A stretch of 64,000 nt of DNA from Thiodiazotropha sp040506195 (GCA_040506195.1 JBEVXH010000002.1:434001-498000); one strand, 5' to 3'; shown: positions 36,748 to 45,395, counted from the first letter of the stretch. The notes: generated by a model from the sequence alone, not told the origin. A program made the numbers and translations.

Positions 36748-37098
36748 ATGAAAATCCACCCACGACTGAAATGCACCCTTCTGTTACTCGGCATGCTGCC
36801 AGGTCTCATAGCCTTGAACGGTTGCAGCACCACACCCGACAGTGCGCAGATGGACGAAACCGCAGCCATTCTCAAAGAGGCGCACAGAGCCTATAACATC
36901 AAGGCATATAAGAAAGTCTTCCAATTGATCTTCCCGCTTGCCGCCGCCGGCAACGACAAGGCGCAATATGCCCTGGGCTACCTGTTCTACCACGGTTTGG
37001 GCGTCGAGAAGAGTGACCGCCAGGCCATGCATTGGATTCAGCAGGCGGCAGCACAGGGGAACAAGAAAGCGCAGAGGGCGTTGATACCGAATAACTAA
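36748..37098 (+). CDS. Small Sel1-repeat lipoprotein downstream of gspF
   Basis: A 116-residue lipoprotein. The signal peptide MKIHPRLKCTLLLLGMLPGLIALNGC has a good lipobox (LNGC). The mature part is helical and contains Sel1-like repeats (AYNIKAYKKVFQLIFPLAAAGNDKAQYALGYLFYHG and DRQAMHWIQQAAAQGN). It is four bases after gspF and on the same strand, so it is likely part of the T2SS operon. Sel1 proteins mediate protein contacts. A role as a pilotin-like factor for the secretin is an attractive guess from position only. The next gene (hemN) is convergent after 148 bases with two hairpins. Confidence 0.7.
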   Translation: MKIHPRLKCTLLLLGMLPGLIALNGCSTTPDSAQMDETAAILKEAHRAYNIKAYKKVFQLIFPLAAAGNDKAQYALGYLFYHGLGVEKSDRQAMHWIQQAAAQGNKKAQRALIPNN

Positions 37099-37110
37099 AA
37101 GGCCGATTGT

Positions 37111-37128
37111 GGTGCGGCAAGCCGCACC
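37111..37128. repeat. Palindrome GGTGCGGC-AA-GCCGCACC
   Basis: A perfect eight-base inverted repeat with a two-base centre, 13 bases after the Sel1 lipoprotein stop. The same core occurs at 14415-14430. It could reduce read-through in this convergent gap, but it lacks a T-run. Confidence 0.55.
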
Positions 37129-37205
37129 TACGTTTCGATTACCCCGCTTTACTCACTCACAGGGGGAAATACAACATTCAGTGCGATAGTAGAACAAGGT
37201 ATGGA

Positions 37206-37227
37206 TTCCCACGGTGGTCCGTGGGAA
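37206..37227. repeat. Palindrome TTCCCACGG-TGGT-CCGTGGGAA
   Basis: A perfect nine-base inverted repeat with a four-base loop in the convergent gap between the T2SS operon and hemN. Its core resembles a TTCCCACG palindrome often dispersed in Gammaproteobacteria; a partial version lies near 14342. Confidence 0.5.
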
Positions 37228-37246
37228 CCAGAAACCAGGCTTTTCG

Positions 37247-38632
37247 TCAGATAACCTTCGAGAAACTCCCCTGCGACTGCTTGCTGCTTAGATAGGCATC
37301 GAACTGCATACAGATATTTCTGATCAGCAAGCGCCCCCTGGGCAGCACCTTGATCTCGTCATCATCGATGCTCAGCAGGCCATCCGCAACCATCCCCTGC
37401 AACGATTCGATCTCGTTGGCGAAATACTCTTCGAACACAATATTCCAGTGCTTCTCCACATCCGCCATTGAAAGGGAAAAATGGCAGATAAGCCGGGTAA
37501 TCACATCACGCCGCAACCGGTCATCCCGCTTCAGTTCCACCCCGCGGAAGACCGCCAGCCTGCCGCTGTCGATACGCTGGTAATACTCATCGAGACTGCG
37601 CATGTTCTGCGCATAGCTCGGACCCACCATACCGATCGAGGTGGCCCCCAGGCCGATCAGATCGCAATCGGCATGGGTCGAATAACCCTGAAAATTGCGA
37701 TACAGGGTACCGTCCTCCTGTGCCAGCACCAGTTCATCATTCGGCTTTGCGAAGTGATCCATACCAACGTAGACATAGCCGGCCGCCGATAATTTTTCGA
37801 TGCTCATCTGCAGGATATCGAGCTTTTCCTGTGGGGGCGGCAGCTCCTCCTCGTTGATGCGCCGCTGCGGTTTGAAACGCTCGGGGAGGTGGGCATAGTT
37901 GAATACCGAGAGCCGGTCAGGATCGACCTCGAGGATCTGATCCAGGGTGCTGGAGAAGCTCTCAACGCTCTGGAATGGCAGCCCATAGATGAGATCGATG
38001 CTGATGGAACGAAAACCTTCATCCCGGGCGGACTGTAATACAGTCAGGGTTTCATCCTTGCTCTGGATCCGGTTTACCGCTTTCTGCACCCGCTGATCAA
38101 AATCCTGCACACCCAGGCTCATGCGATTGAAGCCCAACTCACGCAGCAGCTTGATGGTATCCCCTTGCGCCTCCCTGGGGTCTATCTCGATGGAATACTC
38201 ACCCGTATCATCGTCCAGCAGGGTGAAGGCCTTGCGTGTCTGGGCCACCAGTTCGCGCATCTCGTCATGGCTGATGAATGTGGGTGTCCCTCCTCCCCAA
38301 TGGAGCTGGGTCACAACTCTCGAAGCATCGAACAACTCCGACTGCATGCGCAGTTCTTCATGGAGGCGGGCGAGATAGCCCGCCGCCAGGCTGCGGTCCT
38401 TGGTCGCCACCTTGTTGCAGGCACAGTAGAAGCAGACCGTGTCACAGAAGGGTATGTGGAAATAGAGCGATAGGGGATTGGAGAATTCGTTGCTCTCCCT
38501 TGCGACCCGCTTGTATTCCTCCTCGTTAAACCCATCATGGAACTGAACCGCTGTGGGGTAGGAGGTGTAGCGCGGACCGCTCTGATCATATTTGGCGATC
38601 AGCTCAAGATCGAATTGTGTCGAATGATCCAT
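37247..38632 (-). CDS. hemN: Oxygen-independent coproporphyrinogen III oxidase HemN
   Basis: HemN, 461 residues, a radical-SAM enzyme that oxidatively decarboxylates coproporphyrinogen III during anaerobic heme synthesis. The radical-SAM cysteines are visible as FCDTVCFYCAC (C-x3-C-x2-C) preceded by LYFHIP. The family pattern RYTSYPTAVQFHDGF at the start, LHWGGGTPTFIS, IEIDPREAQGDTI, ISIDLIYGLPFQ and the C-terminal HemN domain (LICHFSLSMADVEKHWNI) follow. Full length, ATG start. The small gene at 38690 is just upstream on the same strand. Confidence 0.96.
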   Translation of the reverse strand: MDHSTQFDLELIAKYDQSGPRYTSYPTAVQFHDGFNEEEYKRVARESNEFSNPLSLYFHIPFCDTVCFYCACNKVATKDRSLAAGYLARLHEELRMQSELFDASRVVTQLHWGGGTPTFISHDEMRELVAQTRKAFTLLDDDTGEYSIEIDPREAQGDTIKLLRELGFNRMSLGVQDFDQRVQKAVNRIQSKDETLTVLQSARDEGFRSISIDLIYGLPFQSVESFSSTLDQILEVDPDRLSVFNYAHLPERFKPQRRINEEELPPPQEKLDILQMSIEKLSAAGYVYVGMDHFAKPNDELVLAQEDGTLYRNFQGYSTHADCDLIGLGATSIGMVGPSYAQNMRSLDEYYQRIDSGRLAVFRGVELKRDDRLRRDVITRLICHFSLSMADVEKHWNIVFEEYFANEIESLQGMVADGLLSIDDDEIKVLPRGRLLIRNICMQFDAYLSSKQSQGSFSKVI

Positions 38633-38689
38633 GAATGAATTATCTCTAATAGTTTTTGATATTACGCCAGGCAGGCAGCGAACATTCGC

Positions 38690-39007
38690 CTACTCCCCAT
38701 CCGCTTCTATGCCCTTGCGATGTGTTTCATTGATCTGACGCAACAAAATGGCAAAGGGAATATCGTCGCCATGGCGATTTACCAGTGATATAAACGACAG
38801 GTCTTCGCGGCCGAAGTGATATTCACCCTCCTCCATCTGACGGTAGAGGGCTTTGATGCCCTCCTCCAATGGCTCGAGGAATGACGGATACCGGCCCATC
38901 TCATCCATCTGATAGTCATAGCAGTCTCTAAGATCGTCAACTTCGAAGACGGCCTGCTTGACCCACTCCACATACTCTTCCGCACTACGCGCACGCTGTA
39001 AGCTCAT
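38690..39007 (-). CDS. Hypothetical protein upstream of hemN (105 aa)
   Basis: I do not recognise the family. It is a small, acidic and mostly helical soluble protein (AEEYVEWVKQAVFEVDDLRDCYDYQMDEMGRYPSFLEPLEEGIKALY in two stretches) with no signal peptide. It starts at an ATG at 39007 and ends 57 bases before hemN, so the two could be co-transcribed. Coding is supported by a consistent amino acid composition, but function is unknown. Confidence 0.6.
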   Translation of the reverse strand: MSLQRARSAEEYVEWVKQAVFEVDDLRDCYDYQMDEMGRYPSFLEPLEEGIKALYRQMEEGEYHFGREDLSFISLVNRHGDDIPFAILLRQINETHRKGIEADGE

Positions 39008-39069
39008 CTGCTGTCCAGTCTCTCTTTAATCCGAATATTTCGTCCGATCATTATGAACATACCCTCCGC

Positions 39070-39948
39070 CTATTCTGCCAGATCAGCCGCCGATAACAGA
39101 AATACCCCCTCCCCACCACGCTCGAAATCGAGCCAGACAAAGGGGACTTCCGGGTAGCTGTCCATCAGTAGTTGGGCACTGTTTCCGATCTCGACGATCA
39201 TTATACCCCTGGGGGAGAGATACCTCTTCGCCTGCTTCAGAATCCGTTGGACAATTTCAAGCCCGTTTTCATCCGCGTGCAGGGCCAATACCGGTTCATG
39301 CCGGTACTCATCCGGAAGACCCTCCATTTCGGTCGCCCCTACATAGGGAGGATTGGACACGATCAGGTCATACTTTTTAACCGGCAGCTTCTCGAAAAGA
39401 TCCGATTGATGGAGCGTCACGCGCTCCTGCAGACCATATTCAGCAATATTCTGCTTCGCCACCGCTAAGGCACCGGTGGAGATATCGGCCAGATCGACAT
39501 GGCTTTCGGGAAGATAGGCCGCCGCGGCGATACCGATACAGCCACTGCCGCAGCAGAGATCAAGAATCTGCGGTTCCGCTGAAGGCCCCAGCCAGGGTGT
39601 AAACCCCTTTTCAATCAACTCTGCGATGGGTGAACGGGGGATCAGCACCTGATCGTTGACATGAAATCTCATACCGGCAAACCAGGCCTCCCCTAACAGG
39701 TAGGGAAGTGGCACGCGCTCATCAATCCGGCGCTGTATCAAACAGACCACACGTTCACATTCATCGGCCGTCAATCGGCAGCTGAACCAGTTTGCCGGGA
39801 GATCGGGAGGTAGATGCAGTGCACCCAGGACCAGGGCAGCGGATTCGTCCAATGCATTGTCGGTGCCATGTCCAAAAAACAGATTTGCCTCAGAAAAGCG
39901 ACTGGCGCCCCAACGTATGTAATCTGCAATGGATATCAGTGTCTGCAC
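39070..39948 (-). CDS. prmB: Ribosomal protein L3 glutamine methyltransferase PrmB
   Basis: A 292-residue SAM-dependent methyltransferase that modifies glutamine of ribosomal protein L3. The SAM-binding motif ILDLCCGSGCIGIAAA and the catalytic NPPY motif (VSNPPYVG) are visible, plus the PrmB-typical LIPRSPIAELIEKGF, which separates it from PrmC. The start is a GTG at 39948 without a strong ribosome site, so an internal start is possible. It stands alone between the unknown gene and iscR. Confidence 0.9.
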   Translation of the reverse strand: MQTLISIADYIRWGASRFSEANLFFGHGTDNALDESAALVLGALHLPPDLPANWFSCRLTADECERVVCLIQRRIDERVPLPYLLGEAWFAGMRFHVNDQVLIPRSPIAELIEKGFTPWLGPSAEPQILDLCCGSGCIGIAAAAYLPESHVDLADISTGALAVAKQNIAEYGLQERVTLHQSDLFEKLPVKKYDLIVSNPPYVGATEMEGLPDEYRHEPVLALHADENGLEIVQRILKQAKRYLSPRGIMIVEIGNSAQLLMDSYPEVPFVWLDFERGGEGVFLLSAADLAE

Positions 39949-40078
39949 GGAAGTAACTGGCTGAAAAACCGTGAATCATAACCGATTCGGCCAGTAAGTT
40001 ATATGGTGTTATCCCGACACGCAGTGGGGTGGCAGGCCAAATGGCCTCCACCCCGGAGCGAATCAATCCGATGCTAAA

Positions 40079-40552
40079 TCAGGCTGCCTGAGAGCTGGAG
40101 TCCCCCCCCACAACACTAAGCGGTGCTTCCTCCGACTCTTCACTCTTGTTCAGGTTTCTGCGGACCAGATCACCCAGTGAAATGTTTGCCAGGAAATTGA
40201 AAATCTCGCTGCTCAGGTCATCCCATAAGGTATGGGTCAGGCAGCGTGCGCCGCCACTGCAGTTCTGCCTACCGCCACAGCGGGTGAACTCCACCCACTC
40301 ATCGACTGCACAGATTATGTTGGCAATCGATATCTCATCAGGGCTTTTACCCAGATAGTATCCTCCGCCAGGCCCTCTGACGCCGCGTACCAGATCCTTG
40401 TTTCTCAAGGCAGCGAACAGCTGTTCCAGATATGACAGAGAGATACCTTGGTTTTCGGATATCTCAGCCAGCGTAACCGGACCGTTTTTGCCGTTTAGTG
40501 CAAGATCCAGCATAGCGGTAACCGCATAACGACCTTTCGTTGACAATCTCAT
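40079..40552 (-). CDS. iscR: IscR, Rrf2-family iron-sulfur regulator
   Basis: An Rrf2-family winged-helix regulator of 157 residues with the IscR layout. The start MRLSTKGRYAVTAMLDLAL and the recognition helix region (ISLSYLEQLFAALRNKDLVRGVRGPGGGYYL) match IscR, and Cys92, Cys98, Cys104 and His107 are in the exact positions that bind the [2Fe-2S] cluster. IscR senses cluster supply and normally heads the isc operon. Here no isc gene is near: the downstream gene on the same strand is prmB. A type 1-like site and a promoter lie just upstream of its start. Confidence 0.93.
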   Translation of the reverse strand: MRLSTKGRYAVTAMLDLALNGKNGPVTLAEISENQGISLSYLEQLFAALRNKDLVRGVRGPGGGYYLGKSPDEISIANIICAVDEWVEFTRCGGRQNCSGGARCLTHTLWDDLSSEIFNFLANISLGDLVRRNLNKSEESEEAPLSVVGGDSSSQAA

Positions 40553-40604
40553 TGGTTTTCTCCAGTGGTACTCATTGCATTACCCAGTAATTCACTTGGT
40601 AATT

Positions 40605-40633
40605 AGACTAGAGTAACTAAGTAAAATAGTCAA
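40605..40633 (-). promoter_or_regulatory. iscR promoter with IscR-like sites
   Basis: On the minus strand TTGACT (40633-40628) starts TTGACTATTTTACTTAG, which resembles IscR type 1 half-sites in the family, and AATTACTGGGTAATG follows closer to the gene. A -10 (TAGTCT, 17 bases on) is weak. The arrangement suggests autoregulation by IscR, which is known for this family. Confidence 0.45.
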
Positions 40634-40704
40634 CTTTTATCGTATAAAAAATTATCAAAATTGGGGTATTTATTATTTTTTATCTATTAATCATATAGTT
40701 ATAG

Positions 40705-41850
40705 TCATTCAGGAAACGATATATCCCTGTATGGCGAGCTTGAGAGGAGGCTTTTTTCATAATCCATGATCGCCGGCGCCTCTCTGGAGAGAAACTCCCC
40801 TATAGCCAGACTGAATTGCGGATCGCTGATCCAATGGTAGGAACGGGTCTGAACAGGCAGAAAACCTCGCCAGATCTTATGCTCCCCTTGTGCGCCCGGC
40901 TCGAAACGCTGCAATCCGTGCTTGATGGCATACTCGATACCCTGATAGTAACAGGTCTCGAAGTGGAGACTGTCATAGTGATGCAAAGCGCCCCAATGAC
41001 GGCCATAGAGCACCGACGAACTGCGATAGAGCAACGCACCGGCAATACAGGCCGCACCATCATAGGCCAGGATCAGGACTACTTGCTCCCCCAGGCTGCG
41101 GCCCACCTCCTGAAAAAAACCGCTATTCAAGGTAGCGAGGCTATAGCGCTCCTCGAAGGTCTTTGCATAGAAGCCCGCAAACAAACGCCACTCACTATCT
41201 GAAACCTCATCACCATGCAACACCCGAAACCTTATCCCGGCATCGATCACCTTTCGCCTCTCCTGCCGGATGTTTTTTCTGCGCTTCGCCCTCAATCGGG
41301 CAAGAAAGTGATCAAAGTCCTCATACGCCTGATTGCGCCAGTGAAACTGCACACCCAGCCGCTCCAGCATGCCCATCGACCTTAGCAACATCCCCTCTTC
41401 CCGGGTAGTGAACAACCAGTGCATCGAAGAGAAATCGGATTCGATCGCCAGCTGTCTGGTTGCAGTGATCATCTCTCTTCGCAATTGGTCGGCGTTCGAG
41501 TCCGGAGCAACCAGAAGACGCTCACCGTAAGCGGGGGTATAGGGAATCGCACTCACCATTTTAGGGTAGTAACGCATGCCGCTTCGCTGATAGGCGTCGG
41601 CCCAGGCATGGTCAAAGACGAATTCGCCATAGGAGTTCGTCTTGATATAGAGCGGGGAGAGCCCGATCATACGCTCATCATCACGAATCACCAGATGACA
41701 GGGCATCCAGCCGAACTTCCTGCCTACACAATCATGATGTTCCAGCGCGGCATGAAAGGCGTACTTCAGGAAGGGATTATCGTTGCGTACCAACGCATCC
41801 CACTCGGTTTGCTTCAACTCATCGATGCTGTGGTGAAATTCAACCTGCAT
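40705..41850 (-). CDS. GNAT-type acyltransferase, DUF482 (COG3146) family
   Basis: A protein of about 381 residues of the DUF482/FemAB-like GNAT family. The conserved start (HHSIDELKQTEWDALVRNDNPFLKYAFHAALE) and the central pattern FWRNQAY-like region (QFHWRNQAYEDFDHFLARLRAKRRKNIRQER) and CYYQGIEYAIKHGLQRFEPGAQGEHKIWRGF are typical. The exact acyl acceptor is not known; COG3146 is annotated as a peptidoglycan-related or unknown acyltransferase. The frame is open to 41958, but the ATG at 41850 has AGAGG eight bases upstream and matches the family start. It is not the XrtA-associated FemAB. Confidence 0.8.
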   Translation of the reverse strand: MQVEFHHSIDELKQTEWDALVRNDNPFLKYAFHAALEHHDCVGRKFGWMPCHLVIRDDERMIGLSPLYIKTNSYGEFVFDHAWADAYQRSGMRYYPKMVSAIPYTPAYGERLLVAPDSNADQLRREMITATRQLAIESDFSSMHWLFTTREEGMLLRSMGMLERLGVQFHWRNQAYEDFDHFLARLRAKRRKNIRQERRKVIDAGIRFRVLHGDEVSDSEWRLFAGFYAKTFEERYSLATLNSGFFQEVGRSLGEQVVLILAYDGAACIAGALLYRSSSVLYGRHWGALHHYDSLHFETCYYQGIEYAIKHGLQRFEPGAQGEHKIWRGFLPVQTRSYHWISDPQFSLAIGEFLSREAPAIMDYEKSLLSSSPYRDISFPE

Positions 41851-42166
41851 GGACTGGCCTCTAACCGCTCTGATCGTAAAATCGCTACCTGAACACTCAT
41901 TGTAGCCAGCGTTCAAAATCATGGCCCGATAGACACCCCGCCAACCGATGACTCTCACTTGACGCTCACATCAGCTAACATGGGTATAAAATCAGAGTTC
42001 GAATCGACAACGATATATTGTCAGTAATTGTCCCTGTATAGGGCTGTCAACTGGCCTCAGGTCAGCTTCAACAGCATCCTAACTACAATTCACGCCGTTG
42101 GTTCCATTGTTTTAATAGGGATACTGGGCGTCCACTTCAACCAAACAATGAGGCGATGGTGGATCT
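41851..42166. other. Gap between the DUF482 gene and SRAP gene
   Basis: This 316-base stretch is the divergent promoter region of the two genes. The part near 41958 is an extension of the DUF482 reading frame that I reject as coding. I see no palindrome, RNA or site that I can support. Confidence 0.5.
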
Positions 42167-42832
42167 ATGTGTGGCAGGTTTTATCTCGATGTGGCCGCTG
42201 AAGAAATGATCGAATATTTTGGCCTATCTTCCGCACCGCATATCGATCCGCATTACAATATCGCACCCTCGCAGCAGATAGCTGCCATCAAATCGAAAGG
42301 CAATGTCAGGGAATTGGTCCGCTTGCATTGGGGATTGATACCTTCCTGGGCAAAAGAGAAAAAGTTCGCTTACCGCACCATCAATGCCCGCGCGGAGACC
42401 ATCGATAGCAAACCGTCATTCCGTACGGCTTTCAAACATCGCAGATGCCTGATTCCCGCCAGCGGATACTTCGAGTGGAAAGCGACCAGCAGGGGGAAGC
42501 AACCCTACTGCATCACATCAGACAACGGAAAACCCTTCGCCTTTGCAGGCCTGTATGAGCATTGGGAAAGCAGCCAGGGTGAGAAGATCGATTCATGCAC
42601 CATTGTCGTTACGCAAGCCAAGGGTGGTATCGCAACCATCCACGACAGAATGCCGGTGATTTTATCCCCCGACAACTATGACGCCTGGCTCGACAAGGAG
42701 AGCAAAGATCCGGTCATCCTGAAACCCCTGTTGCTACCCCATGAATCGGATAACATTCACCTCTTTCCTGTCAGCCGCAGTGTGAACAGTCCTGGAAACA
42801 ACTCGCCCGACAATATCAAACCCATCGGATAA
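42167..42832 (+). CDS. SRAP (HMCES/YedK-type) abasic site crosslinking protein
   Basis: A 221-residue SRAP family protein that forms a covalent crosslink with abasic sites in single-stranded DNA. Cys2 is directly after the start Met (MCGRFYL), the usual catalytic nucleophile. The other family residues are seen as NARAET, ASGYFEWK (Glu) and IHDRMPVIL (His). It starts at an ATG with GGCGATGGTGGATCT upstream. The last 30 codons reappear as a decayed copy at 45265-45320 next to tRNA-Leu. It is complete and looks functional. Confidence 0.93.
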   Translation: MCGRFYLDVAAEEMIEYFGLSSAPHIDPHYNIAPSQQIAAIKSKGNVRELVRLHWGLIPSWAKEKKFAYRTINARAETIDSKPSFRTAFKHRRCLIPASGYFEWKATSRGKQPYCITSDNGKPFAFAGLYEHWESSQGEKIDSCTIVVTQAKGGIATIHDRMPVILSPDNYDAWLDKESKDPVILKPLLLPHESDNIHLFPVSRSVNSPGNNSPDNIKPIG

Positions 42833-42920
42833 CCAAACCACTAGTTAGCTATATGGAATTTATATGGACGGAGTTAGTGGGAACTGGTGCCGGGGCCGGT
42901 ATCGCATTGATTGTCTATTT
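42781..42920. repeat. Copy A of the SRAP-end/tRNA-Leu 3' end duplication
   Basis: The last part of the SRAP gene plus the following intergenic sequence align over about 130 bases with 45265-45395, at roughly three-quarters identity by eye. The block ends with GGAGTTAGTGGGA, CTGGTG and CGGGGCCGG, the last matching the 3' end of the tRNA-Leu gene (whose own copy is in the repeat at 45265). Copy A no longer forms a tRNA. Confidence 0.7.
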
Positions 42921-43242
42921 ACTTGTTTTTAACAATTATTATGTAGATAGTGATTTCTATATACCTCCTTTTCTATGCTCTACCCGCTAAAGCAAAGGCA
43001 TCTTCCTCATGGGCGGATCGATAGGCCAGGTTGTGATAGAGGCAAGATTTCTAAGGGTTGCTAGAGTAGGGGCAGCGCAAGAACGACCCCAAGTTCAATA
43101 TGGAAACTGTTGCAATAAAGCAACCATGGCTCATGTTGTCATAGCTAGGAGCTGTAAAATCTTGTATCGTATCAGGTTAAACCTGAATTTTTGTCTACTG
43201 TATCAATTATAAATTCACCTTCCATCCGGGGAGAAGAGACAG
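42833..43242. other. 410-base gap between SRAP and CorC genes
   Basis: Apart from the repeat copy A at the left edge there is no supported gene. A 45-codon frame (42853-42990) with a hydrophobic segment and no ribosome site crosses the tRNA-Leu-like fragment and is probably chance. A 67-codon frame at 43009 has no family resemblance. Confidence 0.55.
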
Positions 43243-44766
43243 ATGGACTGGATACTGATAAGCAAGCTATTCCTGATCATGCTACTGATCATCGGTAACG
43301 CTTTTTTCGTGGGATCTGAGATCGCCCTGACCTCCGCCCGACGTAGTCGTATCAAGCAGCTGGCCAGTACAGGCAACAAGTCCGCCAAGATCGTCCAAGT
43401 GCTCCACAACGAACCTGAGAGGTTCTATTCGGTTACCCAGATCGGTATCACCCTTGTGTCGCTGGCCCTGGGCGCCATCGGTATGATCACCCTAACCCAG
43501 GTCATGGATCCGAGCATCGAGGCGGCTTTCAGATGGTTTGGCCAAAGTGAAGAGATATTGAGCTGGGCACACACATTCTCTTATATCATTGCCTTTATCA
43601 TCATCTCTTTCTTGCACGTGGTTGCGGGCGAACTGGCACCCAAGGTGCTGGCCTTCCACAAAGCAGAGGCCATGAGCCTGTCTGTGGCGTGGATCATCAA
43701 CGCTCTCCACACCATAATGCGCCCCCTTATCTGGGTCATGAACCATTCTTCCAATGGCCTGCTCTGGTTGTTCGGTCAACACGACCTTGCCGCCCATGGT
43801 GAAGGGCACTTTTCCATGACCGGTGAAGAGATCCGAACCATTCTCAGTGCCAGTGAGCAGGAGGGGGCTCTCGACCCCCAGCTGACTATGATGCTGAGAG
43901 GGGTGTTCGACCTGGATGAGCACACTGCGCGGGACGCCATGATTCCTCGCACGGAAGTAGAGGGTGTCCCGAATACCGCCACCGTGGCTGATGTACTTGA
44001 CCTTTTCAAGGAAGAGCTACGCGAGCGCTATCCTGTCTACGAAACGTCTCTCGACAATATCATCGGCATCGTGTCCATGAAGGAGCTGCTGAATAGACTG
44101 GCCACAGCGGAGAGCCCGGAGTCATCCTCCAGCATCATCAAACTTCCGGTAGGCGAAGTGATGATGCCAGCCTATTTCGTCCCTGATACCATGCGCCTTA
44201 GCTTGCTGCTCAAGGACTTCACCAGCAACCGTCGGCAAATTGCCATCGTGCTGGACGAATATGGCGGTACCGAAGGGCTGATCACCCTGGAGGATATCCT
44301 CGAAGAGATCGTGGGTGACTACGAGGACGAATTTACGCCAAGGCACCGTCACATAAAGATGGAGGACAAGCAACACTTTATCATCAATGGCGGAGTCCGG
44401 GTAACGGAGCTGGAGCCGAAATTGAACTTCCCCTTCCCCACCGGCGATTACGTGACCATGGGAGGACTCATTCACCACAGTCTTGGCCGGATCGCGGAAG
44501 TCGGCGACCTTGTCCAGCTTGAGGGGGCCTTATTAGAAGTCCTGGAGATGGACAACCACCGGATCACCAAGGTGTCGTTCCAACACCAGATAACGGAGGA
44601 GGAGCCGGAAGAAACGGAGCCTCAGGTCGAAGAAAAAAAAGCTAACCAATCTTTTTTGAAGAGGTCATCAGAGAAAAGCCTCAAGGACATAAAGGACCGA
44701 CCGGAGGTACAGGAAGTGGAAGCAGCGACGGAAAAAGAGACGGATTCCAATGTAAAGGCAGTTTAA
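43243..44766 (+). CDS. CorC/HlyC family CNNM-CBS membrane protein
   Basis: A 507-residue hemolysin-family protein with an N-terminal CNNM (DUF21) domain of about four helices (ISKLFLIMLLIIGNAFFVGSE, SFLHVVAGELAPKVLAF), a pair of CBS domains (DAMIPRTEVEGVP..., VGEVMMPAYFVP...) and a C-terminal CorC_HlyC transporter-associated domain (GGTEGLITLEDILEEIVGDYEDEF). Homologues are linked to magnesium/cobalt efflux. The last 60 residues are a charged tail. It is a single gene between the two copies of the SRAP/tRNA-Leu duplication. The start has GGGGAGAAGAGACAG upstream. Confidence 0.9.
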   Translation: MDWILISKLFLIMLLIIGNAFFVGSEIALTSARRSRIKQLASTGNKSAKIVQVLHNEPERFYSVTQIGITLVSLALGAIGMITLTQVMDPSIEAAFRWFGQSEEILSWAHTFSYIIAFIIISFLHVVAGELAPKVLAFHKAEAMSLSVAWIINALHTIMRPLIWVMNHSSNGLLWLFGQHDLAAHGEGHFSMTGEEIRTILSASEQEGALDPQLTMMLRGVFDLDEHTARDAMIPRTEVEGVPNTATVADVLDLFKEELRERYPVYETSLDNIIGIVSMKELLNRLATAESPESSSSIIKLPVGEVMMPAYFVPDTMRLSLLLKDFTSNRRQIAIVLDEYGGTEGLITLEDILEEIVGDYEDEFTPRHRHIKMEDKQHFIINGGVRVTELEPKLNFPFPTGDYVTMGGLIHHSLGRIAEVGDLVQLEGALLEVLEMDNHRITKVSFQHQITEEEPEETEPQVEEKKANQSFLKRSSEKSLKDIKDRPEVQEVEAATEKETDSNVKAV

Positions 44767-45370
44767 ATGGCATGAAACCATGCAATATTAGGCTGTTAGG
44801 ATTGTGATGGTTTCTCTATATCTGCTGTTCATTGAATAACTCATCTCTCGCCACAGGGAAGTCGGCCTTGTATGACGTTTCTGTCCGTCGGATCGCTGTT
44901 TGCGCTCAGGCTTCCTCAGACATCCTCTCACAGGCTTGCCCTTTCCCTCGGCTGGTAGCTGAGGTCAAATATATATGAATTGACAGGGAATCGGCCTCAG
45001 AGAGGGACACTATGCAGTTCATCGATCATCGACCGTGGTTCTGCTACAGGGGACTTACACCCCATCAGTTCATGCCCATGCTGGCTGTACACAATAAAAA
45101 TCAGCCGACCGCCACAAAAAATAAAGGGGTCAGTCTGTACTTATATTTATTTGCTCTCCCACAGGTTTATTTTCATATAGTGAGACGCTTTAACCAAGCT
45201 ATCGTCTACGATACCGAGCAATAGTTATCCACGCCAAACAATCTGCCTATCTTTTCTAATGAAGTGTGAACAGCCCTAAAAAATAGCTCGCCTGAAGATA
45301 TAAAACCTATCTGATAGCCAAGCCGATAGTAACCTATATGAAATTAGCAGGGATTGGAGTTAGTGGGATC
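44767..45370. other. 604-base gap with apparent remnant sequence and SRAP pseudogene end
   Basis: This gap contains no intact gene. The middle (about 44,830-45,180) has short broken frames, among them a 70-codon frame beginning MQFIDHRPWFCYRG, and a stretch AAAGGGGTCAGTC that resembles sequences next to transposase or RAYT relics. The right end (45265-45320) is a decayed copy of the SRAP gene's last codons with two in-frame stops near 45259-45264. The rest to 45370 is the spacer to tRNA-Leu. Confidence 0.5.
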
Positions 45371-45395
45371 TGGTGCCCGGGGCCGGAATCGAACC
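45265..45395. repeat. Copy B of the SRAP-end/tRNA-Leu 3' end duplication
   Basis: Decayed SRAP 3' end (TGTGAACAGCCCT...) followed by the intergenic stretch GGAGTTAGTGGGATCTGGTG and the 3' end of the real tRNA-Leu gene. It is the partner of copy A at 42781. The intervening 2.4 kb includes the CorC gene. Confidence 0.7.

Noticed and set aside
42853..42990. 45-codon frame with a hydrophobic segment starting MEFIWTELVG
   Set aside because: No ribosome site, it runs across a degenerate tRNA-Leu fragment, and the hydrophobic look is explained by that sequence.
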